Shown one piece after another: positions 10,414 to 20,093 of a stretch of DNA of 64,000 nt. Below the pieces are notes generated by a model that was not told the origin of the DNA, ran no database searches, and worked only from the letters and a program-made list of their open reading frames with translations. A program made the position numbers and the translations under genes. Origin of the DNA: Bacillota bacterium (GTDB lineage: Bacteria; Bacillota; Sulfobacillia; Sulfobacillales; Sulfobacillaceae); assembly GCA_021806205.1 (NCBI GenBank), contig JAJZXX010000176.1, positions 19,996-83,995 of the forward strand, written 5' to 3'. Positions within the stretch are counted from its first letter, which is position 1; each line of letters opens with the position of its first letter.

Positions 10414-11679
10414 ATGTGGTGGTTAGCCGGGCTTATTGTCGGCCTTTGGGCGGTTATGTATGCGATACCGGATGTGTGGTTTCATCATCTGCAATGGGGA
10501 GCATTTTCCGGATCGCGGGAACGACCCGAAGTGGCGTTGACATTTGACGACGGTCCGGGCCCTGATACGAACGCAATTTTGGATGAACTCAAGCATCTCG
10601 GGGTTCATGCCACATTTTTTTTGGTATCGGCACGAGCCCATTTGCAGCCGGAACTTGTGCGGCGCTTTCGTGAGGAAGGCCACGAAATCGGACTGCATAT
10701 GCCCCAGCATGTGTCCGCTTATCTCATGACGCCTTGGCACAGTTACCGGCAGGTAAGAGCCGGATTGGCCCAAATTGAGGCGCTCATAGGTGCCCGACCG
10801 GTGTTTTTTAGACCGCCCTGGGGACACATGAATCTTGGAATCTGGATCGCGGTTAAGCGCTTACGGCTCACCCTGGTCTTTTGGAACATCGCGCCGGACG
10901 ATTGGCGCTCGGACCGGACTTGCCAGACCATTTATCGCTATGTCGTACAACTGGCCATGCCTGGTGCCGTGGTGGTGCTGCACGATGCGGGGGGCTCCCG
11001 CACCTGCACCGTGGAGTCCTTAAGCCCCATGGTCAAAGGGCTAAGGGCGTTGGGTCTCACTCCCGTCACGTTGGGCGCGATGACTCAGGATGGGTCGTTG
11101 TTAAGGCGTCTTTGGATGTGGTGGGAACTTCGCTTTACCCGGAGTTGGAACATTCAGACCGTGCCGAACCGGGACGGTGGAGAACCATTTTTGCGAATGG
11201 GTCACATTATCTATCGCGGACCTGGGATACGCATTGCTAAAGACCGCGTGCTTCAATCGGGAGATCCTTTCGGCGAAATTCACTTCAGCAATATAGCGCT
11301 CGCTCAGTTTAGCGGACAAGCGATGTCTGGTTTAAAAGCACTTCATAGCGTTATGGCAGCCTTGCATGATCTGGCGGCCTGGATTCAGACCGAGCCCGAA
11401 TATGGGGACGTGGTCGCGGTAGGCGGAGTGACCTTGCTCGATGCCGAACGCTCTTTAGATCGCTTAGGGTTTCAGCGGGTGCCGGTCACCGGTTGGACTA
11501 AATGGTCGATGTGGTTTTATCTGATTGTGCTGATGTCTATCTATCATGAAAGCGGCTGGAAGACTCTAAAACGCTTTTCCCGATTAAAGCCGATCCGCTT
11601 GGTGATGGACCGGGATACGTTAATGGCGCGATATGCAAGGCCAAGAAAGTCTCTGACAAAGCCTTTGGCGCCTCGTTAA
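10414..11679 (+). CDS. polysaccharide deacetylase with uncharacterised C-terminal extension
   Basis: NodB motifs VALTFDDGPGPDTNAILDEL, HEIGLHMPQHV, FFRPPWGHMN; about 190 further residues follow the catalytic domain. Confidence 0.88.
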   Translation: MWWLAGLIVGLWAVMYAIPDVWFHHLQWGAFSGSRERPEVALTFDDGPGPDTNAILDELKHLGVHATFFLVSARAHLQPELVRRFREEGHEIGLHMPQHVSAYLMTPWHSYRQVRAGLAQIEALIGARPVFFRPPWGHMNLGIWIAVKRLRLTLVFWNIAPDDWRSDRTCQTIYRYVVQLAMPGAVVVLHDAGGSRTCTVESLSPMVKGLRALGLTPVTLGAMTQDGSLLRRLWMWWELRFTRSWNIQTVPNRDGGEPFLRMGHIIYRGPGIRIAKDRVLQSGDPFGEIHFSNIALAQFSGQAMSGLKALHSVMAALHDLAAWIQTEPEYGDVVAVGGVTLLDAERSLDRLGFQRVPVTGWTKWSMWFYLIVLMSIYHESGWKTLKRFSRLKPIRLVMDRDTLMARYARPRKSLTKPLAPR

Positions 11680-11972
11680 CGAAGGCCCGGTTCATGATCC
11701 CATCCCGGGTTGAGGGTCTGAATGACGGCGTCGCGAAACGCCGGATCATCGCGGACCATTTGGCGAATCACCTCTAATAAGGTCTTTTGAAAGTAACTGC
11801 CCTTGGCGTCGTCGGGGCGAAGCCACGACAAAAGAAAGTCTGCCATGACTTCGGAAATTAAAGCCTCGCCTTGGTCGGTCCGAAAGAACCGGTGCAGCCA
11901 TTGTTCAATATGCGGTTCCAAGACGGCTTCAATGCGTTCCTCAATGTGATGGTTCAACCGGTCGCGAATCAT
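11676..11972 (-). CDS. small hypothetical protein
   Basis: ORF MIRDRLNHHIEERIEAVLEPHIEQWLHRFFRTDQGEALISEVM...; upstream GGAGG; start taken at internal ATG. Confidence 0.55.
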   Translation of the reverse strand: MIRDRLNHHIEERIEAVLEPHIEQWLHRFFRTDQGEALISEVMADFLLSWLRPDDAKGSYFQKTLLEVIRQMVRDDPAFRDAVIQTLNPGWDHEPGLR

Positions 11973-12114
11973 AAAAAACCTCCAAATAGGCGGGCGTTGG
12001 TGGTAAATAGTGGGTGACCCGAGGCTCCATCCTATGATACCATAGATGGGCACGAGACTGAATATTCGACATAGTTCGGGAAGGGACCGAATTAACCCCT
12101 GGGAGGAATGTCTG

Positions 12115-12639
12115 ATGAACGACTCCAAGGTTACCATTAATTTGAGCGTAAACGGTCAGGACACCACCGTGCGGGTACCGAGTCGCACCTTGTTGTCCGA
12201 GTTGCTGCGCGACACGTTAGGGTTAACAGGGACCCACGTGGGGTGTGACACGTCGCAATGCGGCGTGTGTACCGTATGGATGGATGGATTGGCCGTAAAG
12301 TCCTGCACGATTTTGGCGGCTCAGGCGGACCAATCGGCGGTGGTTACGGTCGAAGGGCTAGCCCGCGGCATAACGCTTCATCCGGTTCAGCGCGCCTTTC
12401 AAGCTGAACATGGTTTACAGTGCGGGTTTTGCACCCCAGGCGCCATGATGTTGGCCGCATGGTATATTCAGCATCATCACGAGACGTCCGAAACGGCCAT
12501 TCGCGAGGCCTTAGACGGACTGATTTGCCGCTGCACCGGATACGAAAACATTGTACGGTCCGTACAGCGGGCACTGGCCTTCCAACAGGAAGATGAAACA
12601 CCCGTTGCGGCGGGTCGAGAGGAGGAAGTATCCTCATGA
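12115..12639 (+). CDS. coxS: molybdenum hydroxylase small subunit, [2Fe-2S] (CoxS-like)
   Basis: GCDTSQCGVCTVWMDG and CGFCTPGAMM...CRCTGYENIV; GGGAGG RBS before ATG 12115. Confidence 0.93.
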   Translation: MNDSKVTINLSVNGQDTTVRVPSRTLLSELLRDTLGLTGTHVGCDTSQCGVCTVWMDGLAVKSCTILAAQADQSAVVTVEGLARGITLHPVQRAFQAEHGLQCGFCTPGAMMLAAWYIQHHHETSETAIREALDGLICRCTGYENIVRSVQRALAFQQEDETPVAAGREEEVSS

Positions 12640-14996
12640 GTCGTAAGTTATGGGGCGAAAATGTGGCCCGCCGCGAAGATATACGACTAGTCCAGGGCCA
12701 AGGTCAGTTTACCGATGACAGAGTCTTGCCCGGTATGCTCTATGCGGCTATATTGCGCAGTCCACACGCCCACGCTAAAATTCGCCAGATCGATGTTGCG
12801 TCCGCGCAGAAAATGCCCGGTGTAATCAAGGTCTATACGGGATCGATGGTGAGCGGGCACCTAGGGACTATCCCTACGGCTTGGATCCCCCCGGACTCTC
12901 AACTGAAAATGGTTCCTCATCCTCCGTTGGCGGTGGATCGCGTGCGGTATGTCGGCGAAGCGGTCGCCCTAGTGGTGGCTCAGGATCCTTACCAGGCCGA
13001 AGAGGCGCTTTACAGGATTCTTGTCGATTACGAACCGCTCCCTGCCATAAGCGACCCCGTACAGGCGCTCGAGTCGTCCAGCCCGCGTCTGCATGAAGAG
13101 GCGCCAGAAAATGTGGCTCTGCATTGGAAAGTGGGCACGGACACCGACGAGGTTTTTTCCGGGGCCGATGTCGTGGTGCGTCAGACCTTTCGTCAGCAAC
13201 GCCTCATACCCAATCCTATGGAGCCGCGCTCCGCGCTGGTACAATACAATAGCGCCACCGGTGACATGACGGCTTGGCTGACGACGCAAAACCCCCACAT
13301 TCACCGGTTTCTCATGTCGGGAATCTTGGGCATCCCGGAACATAAATTGCGAGTAATCGCCCAGGATGTCGGGGGAGGATTCGGGAGTAAAATCGCTTGC
13401 TACGCGGATGAAGTGCTTACCGCGTTCGCGGCCCGGGATCTCATGCGTCCCGTCAAGTGGACCGAAAGCCGCTCGGAGCACTTTGTGGCCACGACTCACG
13501 GGCGGGATCATTACGATGAAGTGGAATTGGCAGGCACAAAAGCGGGACGGGTCTTGGCCGTGCGTGTGAAGACCTACGCGAATATGGGGGCGTATCTGTC
13601 GACAGCGGGACCCGGAGTGCCCACGATTCTCTTTGGGCTCATCGTCAATGGGGCCTATGACATCGCCCAGGCGTCGGCGGAAGTCTATGGGGTCTTCACC
13701 AACACCACGCCGGTTGATGCCTACCGGGGGGCAGGTCGGCCTGAGGCGACTTTTCTGATCGAGCGCATCATGGATGTCTATGCCCGAGAAATCGGCATGG
13801 ATCCGGTGGAACTGCGACGCATCAATCTGATCAAAAAAGAGCAATTTCCTTACACCAACCCGTTTGGGATTGTCTACGATAGTGGGGACTACCACCAGAC
13901 TCTAGACCTGGCCCTTAAGACGTTGGATTACGCCAGTTTGCGGCAAGAGCGGGAAGCCTTGCGGCGTCAGCACAAGTACATGGGGGTCGGCTTTAGCACC
14001 TATGTGGAGATGTGTGGACTGGGTCCGTCGCAAGTGGCGGGAGCCGTGGGATTCCAAGGCGGCTTGTGGGAAAGCGCGACCATTCGGCTGCATCCCACCG
14101 GTAAAGCGACCGTATTGACGGGGGCGTCCCCCCACGGGCAGGGGGAAGAGACCACCTTTGGCCAGATTGTGGCGGATCGCCTGGGCATTCCCCTCGAGGA
14201 TATCGACGTGGTCCATGGCGATACCGATCGGGTCTCTATGGGGTGGGGTACTTATGGTTCCCGGAGCACAGCCGTCGGAGGGGGGGCCTTAGCGAAGGCG
14301 GCCGACCGCATTGTGGAGAAGGCCAAAATCATTGCGGCCCACATGCTGGAAGTTCCGGTGGGGGCCGTGCAATATGACGCGGGCCAATTTTATCCCGAAG
14401 GCAGCCGCGAACGGGCGGTCGGGATACAAGATGTGACTTTGCAGGCCCATCTTGGCTGGAACCTTCCCGAAGGGGTAGAGCCGGGCATGGAAGTGAGCGC
14501 ATTTTATGATCCGACCAACTTTACGTATCCGTTTGGGACGCACGTGGCGGTCGTCTCGGTGGATCCGGACACCGGTGAGGTCAAACTCTTGCGCTACCTG
14601 GCCGTGGATGATTGCGGACCCGCGATCAATCCGATGATCGTGGAAGGGCAAGTCCATGGGGGGGTGGTTCAAGGCGTTGGGCAGGCGTTGTACGAGGGCG
14701 CCGTTTATGATGGCGACGGCCAACTGGTGAGTGGTTCGTTCATGGATTATGCCATGCCTAAGGCCCGTTTCTTTCCACGGCTTGAGACCCAGCGCACCGA
14801 AACCCCATCGCCTCACAATCCTTTAGGGGTGAAGGGCGTCGGCGAGACCGGCACCATAGCATCGACGCCAGCGGTGGTTAATGCGGTGATGGACGCGCTT
14901 TCCAGTTTTGGCGTGGTGAATTTGGACATGCCGCTCACGCCGCCCAAGGTGTGGCAAGCCATCCAAACGTCGATGGCAAAGGGGGGACCATCATGA
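12636..14996 (+). CDS. molybdenum hydroxylase large subunit, CoxL form II-like (not form I CODH)
   Basis: GGGFGSK, active-site loop DAYRGAGRPEATF, GVGETG near C terminus; overlaps neighbours by ATGA. Confidence 0.93.
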   Translation: MSRKLWGENVARREDIRLVQGQGQFTDDRVLPGMLYAAILRSPHAHAKIRQIDVASAQKMPGVIKVYTGSMVSGHLGTIPTAWIPPDSQLKMVPHPPLAVDRVRYVGEAVALVVAQDPYQAEEALYRILVDYEPLPAISDPVQALESSSPRLHEEAPENVALHWKVGTDTDEVFSGADVVVRQTFRQQRLIPNPMEPRSALVQYNSATGDMTAWLTTQNPHIHRFLMSGILGIPEHKLRVIAQDVGGGFGSKIACYADEVLTAFAARDLMRPVKWTESRSEHFVATTHGRDHYDEVELAGTKAGRVLAVRVKTYANMGAYLSTAGPGVPTILFGLIVNGAYDIAQASAEVYGVFTNTTPVDAYRGAGRPEATFLIERIMDVYAREIGMDPVELRRINLIKKEQFPYTNPFGIVYDSGDYHQTLDLALKTLDYASLRQEREALRRQHKYMGVGFSTYVEMCGLGPSQVAGAVGFQGGLWESATIRLHPTGKATVLTGASPHGQGEETTFGQIVADRLGIPLEDIDVVHGDTDRVSMGWGTYGSRSTAVGGGALAKAADRIVEKAKIIAAHMLEVPVGAVQYDAGQFYPEGSRERAVGIQDVTLQAHLGWNLPEGVEPGMEVSAFYDPTNFTYPFGTHVAVVSVDPDTGEVKLLRYLAVDDCGPAINPMIVEGQVHGGVVQGVGQALYEGAVYDGDGQLVSGSFMDYAMPKARFFPRLETQRTETPSPHNPLGVKGVGETGTIASTPAVVNAVMDALSSFGVVNLDMPLTPPKVWQAIQTSMAKGGPS

Positions 14997-15850
14997 TTGC
15001 AGCGGAAATCGGCTACGAAAGGGCTAAGACTATTGAGGAGGCTCTGTCGCTTTTGAGCCAGGACGTTGATGCCAAACTTCTGTCCGGGGGACATAGCCTG
15101 GTGCCTCTCATGAAGCTAAGACTGGCCCAGCCGTCCACACTGATTGACGTGTCGAAGATTCCGGAGTTGCGGACGTTGGATGTGGAGTCAGAGCGCATTA
15201 CCATAGGCGCCGGCGTCCGCTATTTTGAGCTCTTGGGCGACACCCGCCTTGAAGAATTAATGCCGGTGATAGCGCAAGCAACATCGGTGATTGCCGATCC
15301 CCAGGTGCGTCATCGGGGGACGATTGGCGGGGCGGCCGTTCACGCCGATCCCACGTCAGATCTCGCAGCCGTGTTTTTGGCACTGGAAGCCCGCTTTCAC
15401 ATTCGGTCCGCCGCGGGCCGGCGGATTGTCCCGATTGAGGACTGGTACCTAGCGCCTCTGACCTCGGCCTTGGAACGCGACGAGATGCTGGTGGCCGTGG
15501 AGTTTCCCCGGCCGATTCCCCGCCGCCAGGCTTATGTGAAGTTTAGCCATCCCGCTTCGGGCTATGCTTTGGCCGGGGTTGCGGCGATTATGGACCTAAC
15601 TCAGCACGGGCTAGTGCAAGGGGCCGGGATTGCGGTGACCGGGGCGGCCACCATGCCCTTTAGGGCATCGACAGCCGAGGCCTGGCTGCAAGGCCGCCCA
15701 CTCAATGCGGAGAGTGTCGCGATGGCGGCTCAAGTCGGGGCGGATGATGGTACGTATGATGCAGACGACGGGCAATACCCAGCCGTTTACCGAAAAAATC
15801 TGGCGCGCGTGATGCTAGCGCGGGCACTCGAAAAACTAGCGCCGCAATAA
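14993..15850 (+). CDS. coxM: molybdenum hydroxylase FAD-binding medium subunit (CoxM-like)
   Basis: LLSGGHSLVPLMKLRLAQP, RHRGTIGGAAVHADPTSDLAA. Confidence 0.93.
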   Translation: MIAAEIGYERAKTIEEALSLLSQDVDAKLLSGGHSLVPLMKLRLAQPSTLIDVSKIPELRTLDVESERITIGAGVRYFELLGDTRLEELMPVIAQATSVIADPQVRHRGTIGGAAVHADPTSDLAAVFLALEARFHIRSAAGRRIVPIEDWYLAPLTSALERDEMLVAVEFPRPIPRRQAYVKFSHPASGYALAGVAAIMDLTQHGLVQGAGIAVTGAATMPFRASTAEAWLQGRPLNAESVAMAAQVGADDGTYDADDGQYPAVYRKNLARVMLARALEKLAPQ

Positions 15851-15860
15851 TCGATGGGGG

Positions 15861-15885
15861 GCGCCGACTCTTCTGGGGTCGGCGC
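15861..15885 (+). other. 8-bp perfect hairpin between coxM and coxD
   Basis: GCGCCGAC TCTTCTGGG GTCGGCGC; no U-tract. Confidence 0.6.
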
Positions 15886-15916
15886 TTGCCAATATAGGGG
15901 GTGTGTTGGAGAGTCC

Positions 15917-16831
15917 ATGCGGCATTCCTTTAGTAATCCCGATGAACTTTTGCGTCGTTTAGACGCTCATGACTACCTGGCCGACACGGGATTAGCCACC
16001 GCACTGTTCTTGGCACTCGTCTTGGAACGGCCCCTCTTGCTGGAGGGCGAACCGGGCGTCGGCAAGACCGAGTTGGCCAAAGTGATGAGTGTGGTATTGG
16101 GTCGTCCGCTGATTCGCTTGCAGTGCTATTACGGAATTGACATCAAGTCTGCGGTGTACGATTGGAATTACGCCCGGCAAATGCTGCACATTAGGTTGGC
16201 GGAAGCCCATCAGTCACCCAGTGAGCTGGAAAAAGACATTTACTCCAGCGATTTTCTCGTCAAACGGCCGCTGCTGACGGCGATTTCATCCCATCCCGCG
16301 CCGGTGCTTTTGATTGACGAAGTCGACCGGACCGACGAAGCCTTTGAGGCGCTGCTTTTGGAGTTTTTAGGGGAGTTTCAGGTCAGCATCCCGGAAATCG
16401 GTCCATTTGCTGCCAAAGAATTGCCATTGGTGATTTTGACCTCAAACCGCACCCGGGATATCCATGACGCCTTAAGACGGCGGTGCCTTTACTATTGGAT
16501 TGACTATCCCGATCCGACACGGGAATTCGCCATATTGACGCGTCGCCATCCCGATCTGGGCCGTGAGCTGGTGCGCCACGTGGTGACGTTTGTGGGCGAA
16601 CTGCGCCGTCAGCCTTTGGTCAAAAGGCCGGGTTTGGCCGAAAGCCTGGAGTGGCTCAACGCTCTTTCGGCCTTGACCACCCGGGAATTATCGCTATCGG
16701 TTGTGGACAAGACGCTGGGGCTTTTGCTGAAATACTATGACGATATTGACTTGATGCGCCGTCAATCCCCGGATGGCATACCCCTGGCGGAAGAATTGTT
16801 AAAGAAAGGCGTAGCTCGTGGCGACGGCTGA
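15917..16831 (+). CDS. coxD: MoxR/CoxD AAA+ ATPase
   Basis: LLEGEPGVGKTELAKVM Walker A, PVLLIDEVDRTDEAF Walker B, LTSNRTRDIHDALRRRCLYYWIDYP. Confidence 0.9.
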   Translation: MRHSFSNPDELLRRLDAHDYLADTGLATALFLALVLERPLLLEGEPGVGKTELAKVMSVVLGRPLIRLQCYYGIDIKSAVYDWNYARQMLHIRLAEAHQSPSELEKDIYSSDFLVKRPLLTAISSHPAPVLLIDEVDRTDEAFEALLLEFLGEFQVSIPEIGPFAAKELPLVILTSNRTRDIHDALRRRCLYYWIDYPDPTREFAILTRRHPDLGRELVRHVVTFVGELRRQPLVKRPGLAESLEWLNALSALTTRELSLSVVDKTLGLLLKYYDDIDLMRRQSPDGIPLAEELLKKGVARGDG

Positions 16832-17972
16832 TGCCCAGGTTCTCATCAAAAATCTCAGAAGTTTACTTAGAGGGCTAAGGCGTCTAGGCCTTATCTTGGG
16901 CCACGCCGATCTCAGCGCCGCTGTGGAGGCTTTGACGGTGAGCCGTGCCCAGGATATGGACTCCTTTTATGCGGTATTGGTGGTGCTTTGGTGCAAAACC
17001 CCCCAGGAAATTGAGCTCATGAGCCAGGCCTTTATCCAGTGGGTATTGTTGCTGAGCCGACCCGATGGGGGCCCCTTGTCTGAACACACGCTTCTAGCGG
17101 CACTGGCTGAACGGCATGGAAAACAAAGGGGCGCGGCGCATCCGTCCTGGTGGTCAGACTCCCAGGAGACTTTCACCGACCGATCGGGTTCTCTCGTGCT
17201 CACCCAAGGGGCAAGCCGGTCGGAGGTGTTGCAGCACGAGCCGCTGGACCGGTTGACTGACGAAGAGATTGCTTGGCTCATCACCTGGTATCGACCCCGA
17301 AAGCCTCTCATGATGCAGGCGTATATGGTGCACAAATCGGACAACGGCCGGTTTTTCAGCCCCTCGTTTACCATTCGGTATGGGCGTGAAGGATCCGAAT
17401 GGGTCCGGATGCACTTTGACGACCGCACGAATGAGCCGTTACGCCTGACGGTGCTAATAGACATGAGTGGTTCCATGGCGGCCTTCCATCGGCCCCTCTT
17501 GCAGTTTATGCATGCGATGATGCGCCATCAGCGGGGCCTGTCGGTCTATGCATTTTCTACCAGACTGACCTCGTTGACACGTTCCTTGCGACACTTTTAT
17601 GTGGAACGGGCCTTAGAAGACGCCTCGGCTTTGGTGGTTGATCGCGGAGGGGGCACCCGGATTGCCGAAAGTGTCGAATCGCTCTGGCGTCGCGAACGGG
17701 GTCGCGGGTTAACCGCCCGCTCGACGGTGGTCTTGGTGTCGGATGGGTTTGAAGATGGTGACGGTCAGCTCTTGCGGCGCTGGAGTGCCCGTCTGGAGCA
17801 CTATGTCAGCGGCCGGTTCTACTGGTGGAACCCGTATTCCCTGGAAGACCCGAAAACCTCAGCCGTTCCGTCAGTTCAAGCGCTGGCGGCGCATGCGGTC
17901 TACACCGGGATTGCCAATTTTCAGGCGCTAAGCCGGGCGTGGTCCCAACTCGATCGCCCGAGCGCGTTATAA
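16818..17972 (+). CDS. coxE: VWA-domain protein CoxE
   Basis: MIDAS-like LIDMSGSMAAF, VYAFSTRLTSLTRSLR, GGGTRIAESV, VLVSDGFEDGD; follows coxD. Confidence 0.9.
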   Translation: MATADAQVLIKNLRSLLRGLRRLGLILGHADLSAAVEALTVSRAQDMDSFYAVLVVLWCKTPQEIELMSQAFIQWVLLLSRPDGGPLSEHTLLAALAERHGKQRGAAHPSWWSDSQETFTDRSGSLVLTQGASRSEVLQHEPLDRLTDEEIAWLITWYRPRKPLMMQAYMVHKSDNGRFFSPSFTIRYGREGSEWVRMHFDDRTNEPLRLTVLIDMSGSMAAFHRPLLQFMHAMMRHQRGLSVYAFSTRLTSLTRSLRHFYVERALEDASALVVDRGGGTRIAESVESLWRRERGRGLTARSTVVLVSDGFEDGDGQLLRRWSARLEHYVSGRFYWWNPYSLEDPKTSAVPSVQALAAHAVYTGIANFQALSRAWSQLDRPSAL

Positions 17973-18004
17973 TGTCACTAGTATGGTCACGAAAGGTAGG
18001 GACA

Positions 18005-18448
18005 ATGATGGAACTCAAGGGCCGTAAGGTGATTGAAGCGAGTCCCGAAGTTTGTTTTCGGTTGTTGAGGGATCCGGATGTTTTAGTGCGGACCATGCCT
18101 GGATTAAAGGAGCTGGAACCTCAGGAAGATGGTACATATCGTGCTGTCATGGAAATGGGCGTGGGCGCCATTAAGGGACGGTATGCGGGTCGGCTCTCCA
18201 TGGAGGACGTGGTGGACAACACCTCCTATCGACTGGTGATGGATGGTCAGGGACCCGGCGGGTTTGTCAATGTGAATTTAATGGTCCAGTTTAATAGCCA
18301 GGAACCCGGATGCGAAATCCAGTACGAAGGCGAGGCCAAGGTCGGAGGGACGGTGGCCGGGGTAGGCCAACGCATGTTGGGCGGTGTCTCTACCTTCATC
18401 ATGAACCAGTTTTTCGACAAAGTGGCCAAAGAGGCCCAACAGCAGTAA
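18005..18448 (+). CDS. coxG: SRPBCC/CoxG family protein
   Basis: MELKGRKVIEASPEVCFRLLRDPDVLVRTMPGLKELE...ALKGRYAGRL-like segment; ATG 18005. Confidence 0.87.
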   Translation: MMELKGRKVIEASPEVCFRLLRDPDVLVRTMPGLKELEPQEDGTYRAVMEMGVGAIKGRYAGRLSMEDVVDNTSYRLVMDGQGPGGFVNVNLMVQFNSQEPGCEIQYEGEAKVGGTVAGVGQRMLGGVSTFIMNQFFDKVAKEAQQQ

Positions 18449-18469
18449 TCGACACGGGAGGGGGATCGC

Positions 18470-19492
18470 ATGTCTTCGATTCGTGAAGTGCGGCTTATGC
18501 TACAAACGGCCCAGATCTGGGAAGAGGAGGGGAATCGTCTGGCCCTGTTGACGCTCGTCAACGTTAAGGGGTCGGCCTATCGACGGCCCGGGGCCAAAAT
18601 GGTGATGGCGTCTCATGGCCGTATGCAAGGGACACTGAGTGGGGGGTGCCTGGAGGGGGATCTGTTTTTGCATGCGGAACGGGCCATGAATGAAGGGACG
18701 CCGCTTCTTTGCCGGTACGACTTGACCGAAGATGAAATGTGGGGACTCGGGATTGGGTGTAAGGGACAGGTGGAGATCTGGATTGAGCCCCTGTCCATGA
18801 CCGATCCATTTTGGAAAGGGTTGTCTCAAGCGGTGACTCAGGATCAGCCGGTCATTTGGGGAGGTGAAGTACCCCTGGGGACCCGCTTTTTTGCGCCGGA
18901 GCGTGCCTTGTGGCAAGTGTCGGGCGAAAAGCCGATACCATTTGGGTGGGATGAAGTGGAATCTTACGGTTCGACGGGGGTGTCTGAAGGGTTTTGGTGG
19001 GACGTGATGCGTCCACCCGAACGTTTGATTATCGCCGGGGCCGGACATGACGCCAGGCCGGTTGCCAAGTTGGCTCAAGCGGCGGGATTTGACGTGGTCG
19101 TGCTTGACCCGCGCGATCTGGTGAATACCGATGAACACTTCCCCGGTACGGTGCATTTGGTCAAGAGCGCTCTTGAGGCGCGTGACGACGAGGTCCGCGA
19201 CAGCATGTGGGTCATCATGAACCACCATCAACGGCGCGATGAAGAAGCGCTCCAACAGGCGAGCCGCAGCCGGCCCCGTTTTGTGGGGGTGCTGGGTCCG
19301 CGCGCACGAACCGAAGAGATGATCGCACATACCAAGTTGGCGCCCGGATTGCCACTTTATAGTCCGGTGGGCTTGGATCTTGGGGCAGAGAGTCCGGACG
19401 AAGTGGCCATCAGCATCGTATCGGAACTCATGGTCGCCCGCGCCCATACCGAGGGGGGATCGCTCAATGGCCAGGACCGGATCCACCGCTGA
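18470..19492 (+). CDS. XdhC/CoxF-like molybdenum cofactor maturation factor
   Basis: LVNVKGSAYRRPGAKMVMASHGRMQGTLSGGCLEGDL; IIAGAGHDARPVAKLA; VMNHHQRRDEEAL. Confidence 0.92.
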   Translation: MSSIREVRLMLQTAQIWEEEGNRLALLTLVNVKGSAYRRPGAKMVMASHGRMQGTLSGGCLEGDLFLHAERAMNEGTPLLCRYDLTEDEMWGLGIGCKGQVEIWIEPLSMTDPFWKGLSQAVTQDQPVIWGGEVPLGTRFFAPERALWQVSGEKPIPFGWDEVESYGSTGVSEGFWWDVMRPPERLIIAGAGHDARPVAKLAQAAGFDVVVLDPRDLVNTDEHFPGTVHLVKSALEARDDEVRDSMWVIMNHHQRRDEEALQQASRSRPRFVGVLGPRARTEEMIAHTKLAPGLPLYSPVGLDLGAESPDEVAISIVSELMVARAHTEGGSLNGQDRIHR

Positions 19493-20093
19493 TGCCGTGG
19501 TGATTATTTTGGCGGCAGGATTGGGGCGTCGGATGGGGGGCGTGTCTAAAAAGGACTTGGCTTGGGAGGACGGATCTACCCTGCTGGACTATGCGGTCAG
19601 GCTGATCAATGAAGCCGGGATGGCCAGCCTCGCGGTGATCCACGACCCCCAGCCTGGCACCGGGATGGTCTTTAATCCCCATCCGGAACACGGCTTGTCG
19701 AGTTCGTTGCAGGTGGGGCTTGATGCGGTGCGCGAACGTTTTGGCCCGGTTCCTGTGGGGGTGTTGCTCGTCGACCAGCCCTTTGTGACGGTCAGCGATC
19801 TTCGTAAGGTGTATGACCATTTTCAGGACCGGTCTGATGTGATCCATGCCATTCGGCCCCGGTACGATGGCATTCCAGGCCACCCCGTGTTTTTTGACGC
19901 GGGTTGGGATGATGTAGTCTGGAAGCTTGACGGAGATCAAGGGCTCGGGGGCGCTTTGTTAAGCCGTCCGGATGTCGCCTGGATTGACTTGGCGGTGTCT
20001 TTTAGACCCAACCCCAGTTTTGACGTGGACACCCTAAATCGGTACGAAGAGGCCTTGGTGCTTTTAAAGGGGGAAAAGATTAATGGATCGTAA
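19467..20093 (+). CDS. MobA/MocA-like nucleotidyltransferase
   Basis: VVIILAAGLGRRMGGVSKKDL, SSLQVGLDAV, VLLVDQPFVTVSDLR. Confidence 0.88.
   Translation: MARTGSTADAVVIILAAGLGRRMGGVSKKDLAWEDGSTLLDYAVRLINEAGMASLAVIHDPQPGTGMVFNPHPEHGLSSSLQVGLDAVRERFGPVPVGVLLVDQPFVTVSDLRKVYDHFQDRSDVIHAIRPRYDGIPGHPVFFDAGWDDVVWKLDGDQGLGGALLSRPDVAWIDLAVSFRPNPSFDVDTLNRYEEALVLLKGEKINGS

Noticed and set aside
12636-14996. Annotation as aerobic CO dehydrogenase form I
   Set aside because: The Cys-containing AYRCSFR loop is absent; the loop is AYRGAGR.
18500-19486. 328-aa minus-strand ORF opposite XdhC
   Set aside because: Shadow ORF of a strongly conserved coding gene in high-GC DNA; the same applies to most other overlapping ORFs such as 12969-13895 and 14289-14816.
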